Below are positions 1-6,376 of a stretch of DNA of 9,859 bases, in pieces; the first letter of the stretch is position 1; every line of letters begins with the position of its first letter. The notes below the pieces were generated by a model that saw nothing but the letters and a program-made list of their open reading frames with translations, was not told the DNA's origin and did no database searches. The stretch comes from Rhodanobacteraceae bacterium (GTDB lineage Bacteria > Pseudomonadota > Gammaproteobacteria > Xanthomonadales > Rhodanobacteraceae). Made by a program: the position numbers and the translations under genes. The stretch spans positions 1-9,859 of the forward strand of contig JAICIW010000052.1 of the NCBI GenBank assembly GCA_025928735.1, written 5' to 3'.

Positions 1-63
1 CACCAGTATCGACATGGCCCAGTCACGCCGCGCGCCCGCTGCGACCCGATGTTTTTCCGGCAT
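1..63 (-). CDS. Possible N-terminal fragment of an unidentified gene, cut by the window edge
   Basis: On the minus strand an ATG at 63-61 opens a frame that stays open to base 1, giving 21 residues that begin MPEKHRVAAGARRDWAMSIL. A GGGA run about 7 bases upstream could serve as a weak ribosome binding site, and a second in-frame ATG lies at 15-13. The frame follows the mddA-like gene in the same direction with a gap of about 63 bases. Nothing identifies the product, and 21 codons without a stop is weak evidence in DNA this rich in GC. It could equally be non-coding spacer. Confidence 0.22.
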   Translation of the reverse strand, partial: MPEKHRVAAGARRDWAMSILV

Positions 64-126
64 CTGGCTGTCCCGACGGCGCGGGCCGCTCCCGCCAGCC
101 TATTGTGCCGGAGTCGCGTTCGCGCG

Positions 127-900
127 CTAGCGCCGCGATGGGACGAAGTCGCGTTCGGTCCGCCGCGCCGGCCGCGGCCACGGACAGAGCATCGGTACAT
201 GCTGGCGATAGCGTCGATAATCCTCGCCGTGCTCGACGATCAGGTCGCGCTCTTCCAGTTGAATCGCGGCAAGGATGTAGCCCGTCGTGACGATGGCGAA
301 CAACAGGTGTCCCGACGACATCATCGGCGTTGCCCAGAACGCGATCACGAACCCAAGATAGAGCGGATGGCGGACCATCCGATAGTAGAAATGGTCCTTG
401 AACTCGGGCGGCGCATAACTCTTCCCCGGCAATGTGCCCCAGACTTGGCGCAGCCCGAACAAATCGAAATGATCGATGACGAAAGTGGCCGACAACACCA
501 GCAACCAGCCCAGTGCGGACAACGCGTAGAGCAGATAGACCGCCCAGGACGCCGTCACAATCCAGATCACGCCCGGCAGCGGACGCCACTGCCAGAACAA
601 CAGGATCAATGCGGCGCTGGCCAGCAACACGTAGGTGCTGCGCTCGATCGACGGGCTCATCCAACCCGCCAGCCACTTCTTGAAACCGCGACGCGCCATC
701 CCGCTGTGCTGCACCGCGAAGATACCGAGCAGGACGGCGTCGATCATCACCGTTTGCGACAGGCTGGCTGTGGCAAATCCCCGGTTGACGGTATGCGGCA
801 CGAAGGTAACGTCGGCAACAAACGTGATCGCATACAGAAATGTCAGTAAGAAGACGGCGTAACACAGCACGCCGTAAAGCAGGATCAAGGCACTACGCAT
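127..900 (-). CDS. mddA: MddA-like methanethiol S-methyltransferase (NnrU/isoprenylcysteine methyltransferase-like membrane protein)
   Basis: This 257-residue integral membrane protein is predicted to transfer a methyl group from S-adenosylmethionine to methanethiol, giving dimethyl sulfide in the inner membrane. The sequence shows hydrophobic segments near residues 5-28, 50-65, 88-104, 111-141 and 183-215. It has an RHPLYLGF motif at about 177-184, the SAM-binding signature of membrane thiol and isoprenylcysteine methyltransferases. A conserved EERDL at 216-220 is followed by EDYRRYRQHVP. The N-terminus and overall length fit the MddA family better than the short NnrU proteins. The start at 900 is preceded by a GGAGAG ribosome binding site about 6 bases away. 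It lies 91 bp downstream of the FAD oxidoreductase in the same direction and may be co-transcribed. Family assignment is fairly secure; the thiol substrate is inferred from family resemblance alone, and no sulfur genes are nearby. Confidence 0.8.
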   Translation of the reverse strand: MRSALILLYGVLCYAVFLLTFLYAITFVADVTFVPHTVNRGFATASLSQTVMIDAVLLGIFAVQHSGMARRGFKKWLAGWMSPSIERSTYVLLASAALILLFWQWRPLPGVIWIVTASWAVYLLYALSALGWLLVLSATFVIDHFDLFGLRQVWGTLPGKSYAPPEFKDHFYYRMVRHPLYLGFVIAFWATPMMSSGHLLFAIVTTGYILAAIQLEERDLIVEHGEDYRRYRQHVPMLCPWPRPARRTERDFVPSRR

Positions 901-978
901 GGTGGCTCTCCGTCCGGCACTCAACGCTTTGGGATGGAGAACACCGTTTCGCAGCGATTTGCGACATGAAACCGTCGC

Positions 979-990
979 CGGCCGCGGCCG
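979..990. other. 12-bp perfect GC palindrome after the FAD oxidoreductase stop codon
   Basis: CGGCCGCGGCCG is a perfect palindrome starting one base past the TGA of the oxidoreductase gene. As RNA it could fold only with a strained tiny loop, and no T-run follows, so it is not a convincing terminator. The rest of the 91-bp gap to the mddA-like gene (901-991) holds only that gene's ribosome binding site; I see no other element in it. Confidence 0.5.
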
Positions 991-991
991 A

Positions 992-2272
992 TCAGCCTTC
1001 CAGCATCGCCTTCCAGCGGTCCTTCCCCTCGAGCCACCAATATTGCGTCTGCGCACCGAGATAACCGAACGGCCGCCAAGCCGATTGCAATCCGAATGAC
1101 GCGAACTCGCGCCAGCCCTCGCCACCCTCGGCAATCGCATCGGCCAGCAGTTCACCGGCGGCGCAAGTCGGCGCCGTACCGTGGCCCCCAAAGGCCTGCA
1201 TCCACCACAACCCATCGCCGCGCGTACCGAGTTGCGGCATCTGGTGACGCGCGTAGCTCATCAGGCCTGACCACGCGTAATCGATCTTCACGCCTTCGAG
1301 TTGCGGGAATACGCGCAACAGGTCGCGCATCAGGAGTTTCTTCACGCCTTCGGGTGAACGATTGCGAATGGAGATGCGTCCGCCCCACAGCAGCCGCGTG
1401 TCCTTGAGCGGGCGGTAATAATCGAAGGCGAAGCGGGTGTCGTAGATCGCCGCTTCGGTATGCAGGCATTCCTGCAGGCGCGCGCCCAGCGGCTCGGTCG
1501 CCATCACGTAGGTGGCGATCGGCAATATCGCCCGGTCGACTTCCCGCTCAAGCTTGGCGAGATAGCCGCCGCAAGCCAGCACAACGGTTTGCGCCTTGAC
1601 TTCACCGCCTGCCGTCTTCACTCGCCAATGGACACCATCGCGTTCGACATGCCGCACCCGGGAATGTTCATGAAAACGTACGCCCTGCCGCTGTGCCGCG
1701 CGCACCATGCCGTGCAGGTAATCGATCGGATGCAGGTGCAGCGCATTCCGTTCCAACAGGCCGTCGTGGTAACGCCGACTGTGGATCACGCTGCGAAGTT
1801 GTGCTTCCGGCAACCATTCCCATTCGACGCCATAGGTTTCCTTCAACAGGCGCTGCCGTGCACGCAGGATATCCGGGTCGCGGAACCAGTTCGCCCAGAT
1901 CACGCCCGCGTCCACGGCGTCGCACTCGATTGCGTATTTCCGGATGCGTTCGCGAATGAGATCCACCGCGCGGGTGGTGGCGCCGTACAAACGCTGCGCG
2001 CGTTCGAGGCCAAGCTGCCTGAGCAATGCGTCCTCGCCCAGCGAGTAGCCGCCGAACACGAAGCCGCCGTTGCGGCCGGATGCACCGTGGCCGATGCCGT
2101 GGCTCTCCAGCAGCGCCACGTCGCGCACGCCGCGCTCGGCAAGACCGAGCGCAAGGCACATACCCGCGTACCCCCCACCAACGATGGCGACGCGCGCTTC
2201 GCATCCGCCTTCGAGCGGTGGCAACGATTCGAAAGGACGGGCGCTTGCGGCGTACCAGGTTTCCGGCGTCAT
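992..2272 (-). CDS. FAD-dependent oxidoreductase of the DAO (glycine/D-amino-acid oxidase, PuuB/OrdL-like) family
   Basis: This 426-residue predicted flavoenzyme should oxidise a C-N bond in an amine or amino acid in the cytoplasm. The dinucleotide-binding fold is clear: VAIVGGGYAG at about 28-37 (GxGxxG) and the acidic strand end LLE at 54-56. GHGASGRNGG at 61-70 is the flavin-contacting loop typical of the PuuB/OrdL group. The WYAASARPF start and the length match gamma-glutamylputrescine oxidase-like proteins. A C-terminal segment, GLWWMQAFGGHGTAPTCAAGE at 354-374, is the second FAD-binding region. The frame is open upstream to 2512, but the family N-terminus begins at the ATG at 2272. Extending further would overlap galU. 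No good ribosome binding site precedes this ATG. No putrescine or amino-acid catabolism genes are adjacent, so the substrate cannot be named. It sits 76 bp downstream of galU. Confidence 0.85.
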   Translation of the reverse strand: MTPETWYAASARPFESLPPLEGGCEARVAIVGGGYAGMCLALGLAERGVRDVALLESHGIGHGASGRNGGFVFGGYSLGEDALLRQLGLERAQRLYGATTRAVDLIRERIRKYAIECDAVDAGVIWANWFRDPDILRARQRLLKETYGVEWEWLPEAQLRSVIHSRRYHDGLLERNALHLHPIDYLHGMVRAAQRQGVRFHEHSRVRHVERDGVHWRVKTAGGEVKAQTVVLACGGYLAKLEREVDRAILPIATYVMATEPLGARLQECLHTEAAIYDTRFAFDYYRPLKDTRLLWGGRISIRNRSPEGVKKLLMRDLLRVFPQLEGVKIDYAWSGLMSYARHQMPQLGTRGDGLWWMQAFGGHGTAPTCAAGELLADAIAEGGEGWREFASFGLQSAWRPFGYLGAQTQYWWLEGKDRWKAMLEG

Positions 2273-2319
2273 GCGCCGAGCATAGCGGCTGCCGGTTGGT
2301 GAGTCCCGCACCGGCCGGA

Positions 2320-2339
2320 GAAAGCTGGGATCAGATCCC
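2320..2339 (-). terminator. Weak terminator-like hairpin after galU
   Basis: Reading the minus strand about 10 bases past the galU stop, GGGAT and ATCCC form a 5-bp stem with a 3-base loop (2327-2339). AGCTTTCT follows, a broken T tract. The stem is short, so read-through into the oxidoreductase is likely. A second potential stem in the same gap pairs GCCGGT with ACCGGC (2291-2315) just upstream of the oxidoreductase start. This 76-bp gap holds nothing else I can support. Confidence 0.3.
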
Positions 2340-2348
2340 TGGCCGCCG

Positions 2349-3203
2349 CTAGCCGCCTTCCAGGCCTGCCACGAGGTGCCGCAGTTCAGGGTCGGCGGAC
2401 GCGAAGTGCAAGGTCGCGCGCACCATGCCGGCCTTGTTGCCGCAATCGAAACGCGTCCCTGCGAATCGATGCGCCAGCACCGGCGTTTCCTTGAGCAACG
2501 CCGCGATCGCATCGGTCAACTGGATTTCGCCGCCGGCACCGGGTGTGGTTTGTTCCAGCAGATCGAAGATGCGCGACGGCAGCACGTAACGACCGACCAC
2601 CGCAAGGTTGGAAGGCGCATCCTCGGGCTTGGGCTTTTCCACCATGTGGCGGATGCGATCGCCCCCGCCATCGATGTCGACGATGCCGTACTTGCCGGTG
2701 TCGGCGTGCGGTACTTCCTCGACCGCGAGCACGCCAGTCTTGCCGTCAGCCGCACGTTCGGCCATCTGGCGCAGCGCACCCGGGCCCTCGTTCACGATCA
2801 GGTCGTCGGGCAGGACGATGCCGAACGGCTCGTCGCCGACCACGGGCTTGGCGCACAACACCGCGTGGCCGAGGCCGAGCGCCTGTTCCTGGGTCACGTA
2901 AACACAGCGCACATGCGGTGGCAGGAGCCCCTGCACCATGGCCAGCAATTCGCGCTTGCCGGCGCGCTCCAGCGTTTCTTCCAACTCGTAGGCCGAATCG
3001 AAATAGTCGGCAATCGAATGCTTGTAGCGATTGGTAACGAAGATCAGGGTATCGGCACCGGCATCGACCGCCTCGTCCACTGCGTATTGAATCAAGGGAC
3101 GATCCAGCACCGGCAACATTTCCTTGGCGACGACCTTGGTGGCGGGAAGAAAACGGGTACCCATGCCGGCCACCGGGAAAACCACTTTGCGCAAACGGGT
3201 CAC
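2349..3203 (-). CDS. galU: UTP--glucose-1-phosphate uridylyltransferase
   Basis: GalU makes UDP-glucose and pyrophosphate from UTP and glucose-1-phosphate in the cytoplasm, supplying glucose and galactose donors for lipopolysaccharide core, exopolysaccharide and UDP-glucuronate. The 284-residue product carries the nucleotidyltransferase signature near its start: VVFPVAGMGTRFLPATK at about 7-23, followed by KEMLPVLDRPLIQY at 27-40. Further family motifs are GLGHAVLCAKP (110-120), LPDDL (131-135), VEKPKP (188-193), GRYVL (204-208) and GEIQLTDAI (225-233). A GTG at 3203 is chosen because it sits at the family N-terminus (VTRLRKVVFPVAG) and has AAGGA six bases upstream. The open frame extends further but through non-homologous sequence. 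It is about 100 bp downstream of the wbpM-like gene, and a terminator-like hairpin lies between them. Confidence 0.95.
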   Translation of the reverse strand: MTRLRKVVFPVAGMGTRFLPATKVVAKEMLPVLDRPLIQYAVDEAVDAGADTLIFVTNRYKHSIADYFDSAYELEETLERAGKRELLAMVQGLLPPHVRCVYVTQEQALGLGHAVLCAKPVVGDEPFGIVLPDDLIVNEGPGALRQMAERAADGKTGVLAVEEVPHADTGKYGIVDIDGGGDRIRHMVEKPKPEDAPSNLAVVGRYVLPSRIFDLLEQTTPGAGGEIQLTDAIAALLKETPVLAHRFAGTRFDCGNKAGMVRATLHFASADPELRHLVAGLEGG

Positions 3204-3209
3204 GTCTTG

Positions 3210-3214
3210 TCCTT
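3210..3214 (-). promoter_or_regulatory. galU ribosome binding site
   Basis: AAGGA on the minus strand, six bases before the GTG at 3203. It decides the GTG start over upstream in-frame codons. Confidence 0.7.
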
Positions 3215-3228
3215 GATGGTTGCGGTTC

Positions 3229-3255
3229 AAAAAACAGCCTGTCCGAAACGGCTGT
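3229..3255 (-). terminator. Intrinsic terminator-like hairpin directly upstream of galU
   Basis: On the minus strand ACAGCC (3255-3250) pairs perfectly with GGCTGT (3239-3234) around a 10-base loop, and six T's follow (3234-3229). The form is that of a rho-independent terminator, though the stem is only 6 bp. It sits 49-75 bases past the wbpM-like stop codon and only 25 bases before the galU start. No promoter could fit between it and galU. Either it partly terminates the upstream operon, or it acts as an attenuator for galU. Its 5' arm lies inside the 25-bp repeat at 3244-3268. Confidence 0.5.
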
Positions 3256-3268
3256 CGTGAAAAGTCGG
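3244..3268 (-). repeat. Intergenic 25-bp repeat, copy A (upstream of galU)
   Basis: Minus-strand reading: CCGACTTTTC, then ACGACAGCC, then GTTTCG. It matches copy B at 6264-6288 at 21 of 25 positions, in the same orientation. The shared core is GACTTTTC, two or three variable bases, ACAGCCG, one pyrimidine, TTCG. It ends 40 bases before the galU start codon. Confidence 0.5.
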
Positions 3269-3303
3269 AATCCCCTTGGCAACGATCACGGACGATCGCA
3301 CGA

Positions 3304-5211
3304 CTATGCAGCCGTGTCACCACCGCCCCGCTGCAGCGGCACCACATCGGCGGTCTGCGTCGGCTCGCCGGTCTCCCAGCGGAAGGCGGGCAGCAGCGCG
3401 CCGACGCAATGCCGCAGGGTTTCCTCGTCGAAGCGCTGCACCGCTTCGGCGGCGCGTGCGAGTTGCGCCGCAACCAGTGCTGCGGATTGCTGGCGCGGCG
3501 CGGCTTCGAAAATCTTGGGGTGTGACGTGCCGTGATAATTCTCAAGCGGGTGGAACAATTCCTCGAACAGCTTTTCGCCCGGACGGAGGCCCGTGTAGAG
3601 GATGGAAATGTCGCGGCCGGGTTGTTTTCCGGCCAGCCGGATCATCTGCTCGGCGAGATCGCGGATGCGGATTGGCTCACCCATGTCCAGCGCAAAGGTT
3701 TCGCCGCCCTTGCCCATCGCCATTGCCTGCAGGATCAACTGGCAGGCTTCCGGAATGGTCATGAAGTAGCGCGAAATTTCCGGATGCGTCACGGTGACCG
3801 GACCGCCTTCGGCAATCTGGTCGCGGAACAGCGGCACCACCGAGCCCGCCGAATCCAGCACGTTGCCGAATCGCACGGTGACGAATTTCGTCGCGCGGTC
3901 TTCGGCCGTGATCTGGCAGATGATTTCCGCGACGCGTTTGCAGGCACCCATCACGCTGGTCGGATTCACCGCCTTGTCGGTCGAGATCAGCACGAAGCTT
4001 TCGACGCCGTACCGCACCGCCTGCTCGGCCACCGTGCGCGTGTTCAGCGCATTGTTGCGGAAGGCCTCACGCAACTGGTTCTGCAACAACGGCACATGCT
4101 TGTAGGCGGCTGCGTGGAACACGCGCTGAGGTTTCGCGAGGGCAAACGCATTGGCGCACGCGGCGGCGTCGCCGCAATCGCCGATCAGGCAGCGCAACAA
4201 CAGCTCCGGGTATTGCGCGCGCAGTTCGCGTTCAATGCGGTAGAGGTTGTATTCCGAAAGCTCCAGGATCGTGAGCTCGGACGCCCCCAGCCGCGCGATC
4301 TGCCGGCACAGTTCCGAGCCGATCGAACCGCCGCCACCGGTCACCAGCACCCGCTGTCCGGTAAGGCCGCGACGGATCGCATTCCATTCCAGTTTCACCG
4401 GATCGCGACCGAGCAAATCCTCGATCGCCACTTCCTTCAGTTCGTTGAATTGCGCGCGACCAGAAACCACGTCGTCGAGCCGCGGCACGGTACGAAACGG
4501 CAGCCCGGTGGCCTCGCACAGGCTGACTACGTGGCGCATTTCTTCCTTGTCGGCCGACGGCATCGCGATCAGGAGCATTTCGGCGCCGACGCGACGCGCC
4601 AGTTCCTCCAACCTGTCGGTGCCGCCCAGCACCGGAACGCCGTGCAGACGCGAACCGCGCAGCGAGGTGTCGTCGTCGATGAAGCCTGCCGGAACGTAGC
4701 GCGAATCGCGGCGCAGGTCGCGCACCAGCGCTTCGCCGGCCCGTCCCGCGCCGATCACCAGCACGCGATGGCTGTGCTTGGCATGGAACAGGTCGAGTTG
4801 GCTGTCCTTCCAGTAGCGATAGGCGAGCCGTGGCGCACCGAGAAAAATCGCCAGCAGCACCGGATAGATCAGCAGCACCGAGCGTGAAATGCCGTACATC
4901 CGGTTGTACAGGAACAAGGCGAGATAGATCACCACCGCGCCCGCGACCACCGCGCGCAGGATGTTCCACAAGTCGGGCACGCTCGCGAAACGCCACAAGC
5001 CCTTGTACAAACCGGTCCAGTAGAACATCGCGGCCTGCACGCCCAGCACGATCAAGGTCTGCCAGCTCAACAAGTCGAGTCGCTGGCCGTAGGGCAGCAT
5101 CGCGTAGCGCAGCGTGTTGGCCAGCCACCACGCCAGTAGCGTCACCGCAAGGTCGTGGATTACGACCGCGGAGCGGGGATGGATCCTGCCGGCGAGACTA
5201 GGCGGCTTCAT
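3304..5211 (-). CDS. Membrane-anchored WbpM/CapD-family nucleotide-sugar 4,6-dehydratase (polysaccharide biosynthesis protein)
   Basis: This 635-residue protein belongs to the long WbpM/CapD class, which converts UDP-GlcNAc to UDP-4-keto-6-deoxy-GlcNAc for O-antigen or capsule sugars such as QuiNAc and FucNAc. Four hydrophobic segments (about 15-35, 50-66, 86-104, 111-127) anchor it in the inner membrane. A first Rossmann-like domain starts with VLVIGAGRAGEAL at 150-162. The catalytic short-chain dehydrogenase-type domain starts with VLVTGGGGSIGSEL at 288-301. AAYKHVPLL (368-376) and STDKAVNPTSVMGACKR (410-426) follow. In the latter, Met421 and Lys425 give the S-M-K triad of large WbpM-type enzymes instead of S-Y-K. 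The ATG at 5211 is chosen because GGGAGG lies 8 bases upstream and the overlap with the preceding gene is only 14 bp. An ATG at 5259 is a weaker alternative. The exact sugar made is inferred. Confidence 0.9.
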   Translation of the reverse strand: MKPPSLAGRIHPRSAVVIHDLAVTLLAWWLANTLRYAMLPYGQRLDLLSWQTLIVLGVQAAMFYWTGLYKGLWRFASVPDLWNILRAVVAGAVVIYLALFLYNRMYGISRSVLLIYPVLLAIFLGAPRLAYRYWKDSQLDLFHAKHSHRVLVIGAGRAGEALVRDLRRDSRYVPAGFIDDDTSLRGSRLHGVPVLGGTDRLEELARRVGAEMLLIAMPSADKEEMRHVVSLCEATGLPFRTVPRLDDVVSGRAQFNELKEVAIEDLLGRDPVKLEWNAIRRGLTGQRVLVTGGGGSIGSELCRQIARLGASELTILELSEYNLYRIERELRAQYPELLLRCLIGDCGDAAACANAFALAKPQRVFHAAAYKHVPLLQNQLREAFRNNALNTRTVAEQAVRYGVESFVLISTDKAVNPTSVMGACKRVAEIICQITAEDRATKFVTVRFGNVLDSAGSVVPLFRDQIAEGGPVTVTHPEISRYFMTIPEACQLILQAMAMGKGGETFALDMGEPIRIRDLAEQMIRLAGKQPGRDISILYTGLRPGEKLFEELFHPLENYHGTSHPKIFEAAPRQQSAALVAAQLARAAEAVQRFDEETLRHCVGALLPAFRWETGEPTQTADVVPLQRGGGDTAA

Positions 5212-6244
5212 GCAGCCTGCCTCCCGTGGCGGCGGCGAGACAGGCTCGCTTGCCGACATACCATGCGGCGCCTGCGAGTGCGTACGCCGCAAGTACGCAC
5301 CACACGCCGCGCGCCGGCCAGCGCACCGCCAGCCACGCCAGCGGTGCCACCACCGCAAGATTCCAGGTCATGTAAGCGACATCCGTGCGCGCATGGCTCC
5401 AGTTTACCCGTACCAGCCACTGGTACAGGTGCTGACGATGCGGTGCATACCAGCGCTGGCCGCCGAGCATGCGCCGCGCAAGGGTCAGCCCACTGTCGAC
5501 CAGGAACGCCGAAGGGAGGATCAAGCATCCCCACAGCAGGGCGGGATTTCGCTGAACAAGCAGTGCAGCAACCGTGCCGAGCGCGAGGCCCAGCGCACCC
5601 GATCCCACGTCGCCCATGAAAATGCGCGCCGGCGGAAAGTTGAAAAACAGGAAGCCGAGGCATCCCGCCGCCGAAACGAACGCGAATGCGGCGAGACCGG
5701 TCCTTCCGGCCCAGGCCGCCAGCAGGCCGTACCCCAGCATCACGAACAAGCCCTGTTGGCCGAGGATGCCGTCGATACCGTCCATGAAGTTGTGCGCGTT
5801 GATGAAGCCAACCAGCACGACGGCCAGCGGAAGCAGCGCCATCCATCCGAATGCGCCGGGCCACGGTCCGGGCGCGAGCACGGCGGCGCCGACCAGCAGC
5901 GCCGCGAGGACGTGCACCGTCAATCGTGACAATACCGACAGCGGCGCGTGATCATCGCGCCAGCCGATCAGGGCGACCGCCAGGATTGCCAGCGCAATCG
6001 CGCCGACGCGCACCGGACTTGCCGCAGGTTCCAGCCCGTACCACGCAGGCAAACCCGCCAGCACCACCGCCGCGACGATGCCGACCCCGCCCCCGCGCGG
6101 CGTCGCCTGGGTGTGCGAACGTCGTTTGCCGGGCAAATCCAGCAAACCGCGGTGACGGGCGTAAACCAGCGCAAGCGATGTCACGAGCAGCGACAGCATC
6201 AGCCCACCAAGTGTGCTCAGCAGTAGCGGGACGACAGCTTGCAT
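5198..6244 (-). CDS. WecA/WbpL-type undecaprenyl-phosphate sugar-1-phosphate transferase (MraY-like glycosyltransferase family 4)
   Basis: This 348-residue polytopic membrane enzyme is predicted to transfer an N-acetylhexosamine-1-phosphate from a UDP-sugar to undecaprenyl phosphate, the first step of O-antigen or similar glycan assembly. About ten hydrophobic segments are visible. Family motifs, numbered from the ATG at 6244, are: PGKRRSHTQATPRGGG (38-53), GWRDD (94-98, the metal-binding acidic pair), NAHNFMDGIDG (149-159), FMGDVGSG (209-216) and PHRQHLYQ (268-275, a WbpL/WbcO-like form of the histidine motif). A GTG at 6262 would add six residues but has no ribosome binding site; the ATG has a GGGG about 12 bases upstream. 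The gene overlaps the dehydratase start by 14 bp, implying translational coupling. This fits the WbpL-WbpM pair, where the second enzyme makes the sugar the first may use. The substrate sugar is not determinable. Confidence 0.88.
   Translation of the reverse strand: MQAVVPLLLSTLGGLMLSLLVTSLALVYARHRGLLDLPGKRRSHTQATPRGGGVGIVAAVVLAGLPAWYGLEPAASPVRVGAIALAILAVALIGWRDDHAPLSVLSRLTVHVLAALLVGAAVLAPGPWPGAFGWMALLPLAVVLVGFINAHNFMDGIDGILGQQGLFVMLGYGLLAAWAGRTGLAAFAFVSAAGCLGFLFFNFPPARIFMGDVGSGALGLALGTVAALLVQRNPALLWGCLILPSAFLVDSGLTLARRMLGGQRWYAPHRQHLYQWLVRVNWSHARTDVAYMTWNLAVVAPLAWLAVRWPARGVWCVLAAYALAGAAWYVGKRACLAAATGGRLHEAA
5220..5225 (-). promoter_or_regulatory. Ribosome binding site of the wbpM-like gene, inside the upstream gene
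   Basis: GGGAGG on the minus strand, 8 bases before the ATG at 5211. It lies within the last codons of the wbpL-like gene and supports coupled translation of the pair. Confidence 0.65.
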
Positions 6245-6263
6245 TTGTTCGAACTGCCCCACT

Positions 6264-6288
6264 CGAAGCGGCTGTTGGGAAAAGTCAG
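6264..6288 (-). repeat. Intergenic 25-bp repeat, copy B (upstream of the wbpL-like gene)
   Basis: Minus-strand reading: CTGACTTTTC, then CCAACAGCC, then GCTTCG. It is the same element and orientation as copy A at 3244-3268, with four mismatches. It ends 19 bases before the ATG at 6244. Unlike copy A it is not followed by a GGCTGT arm and T-run. Instead TTCGA/TCGAA can pair and leave the GGGG ribosome binding site in the loop. Confidence 0.5.
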
Positions 6289-6357
6289 GCCACGGAAGGC
6301 CGTTCTGGTGCTCGACAGTTCCGAATGAACCTGTTCGCCGGTGCGTACGGCATCGCG

Positions 6358-6375
6358 GCGATCAGGGATGATCGC
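6358..6375 (-). other. Stem-loop immediately after lapB
   Basis: GCGATCA and TGATCGC form a perfect 7-bp stem with a 4-base TCCC loop, starting one base past the lapB TGA. No T-run follows on the minus strand, so it is not a standard terminator. It may protect the 3' end of a message or cause a pause. The remainder of the 132-bp gap (6245-6376) holds repeat copy B and a small ACGG/CCGT hairpin; I see no gene in it. Confidence 0.5.
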
Positions 6376-6376
6376 A

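Noticed and set aside
101..130. CACAAT/ACAATA as a -10 box for the left-edge fragment
   Set aside because: No acceptable -35 hexamer lies 16-18 bases upstream, and the gene itself is doubtful.
49..849. Plus-strand open frame of 266 codons opposite the mddA-like gene
   Set aside because: Antisense shadow in GC-rich DNA. The opposite strand has membrane helices and a SAM-binding motif, while this frame is low-complexity Arg/Gln/His.
3532..4887. Plus-strand open frame of 451 codons antisense to the wbpM-like gene
   Set aside because: It is the complement of a clearly conserved gene; GC-rich third positions keep this antisense frame open. Its translation has no recognisable domain and is unusually rich in His, Arg and Gln.
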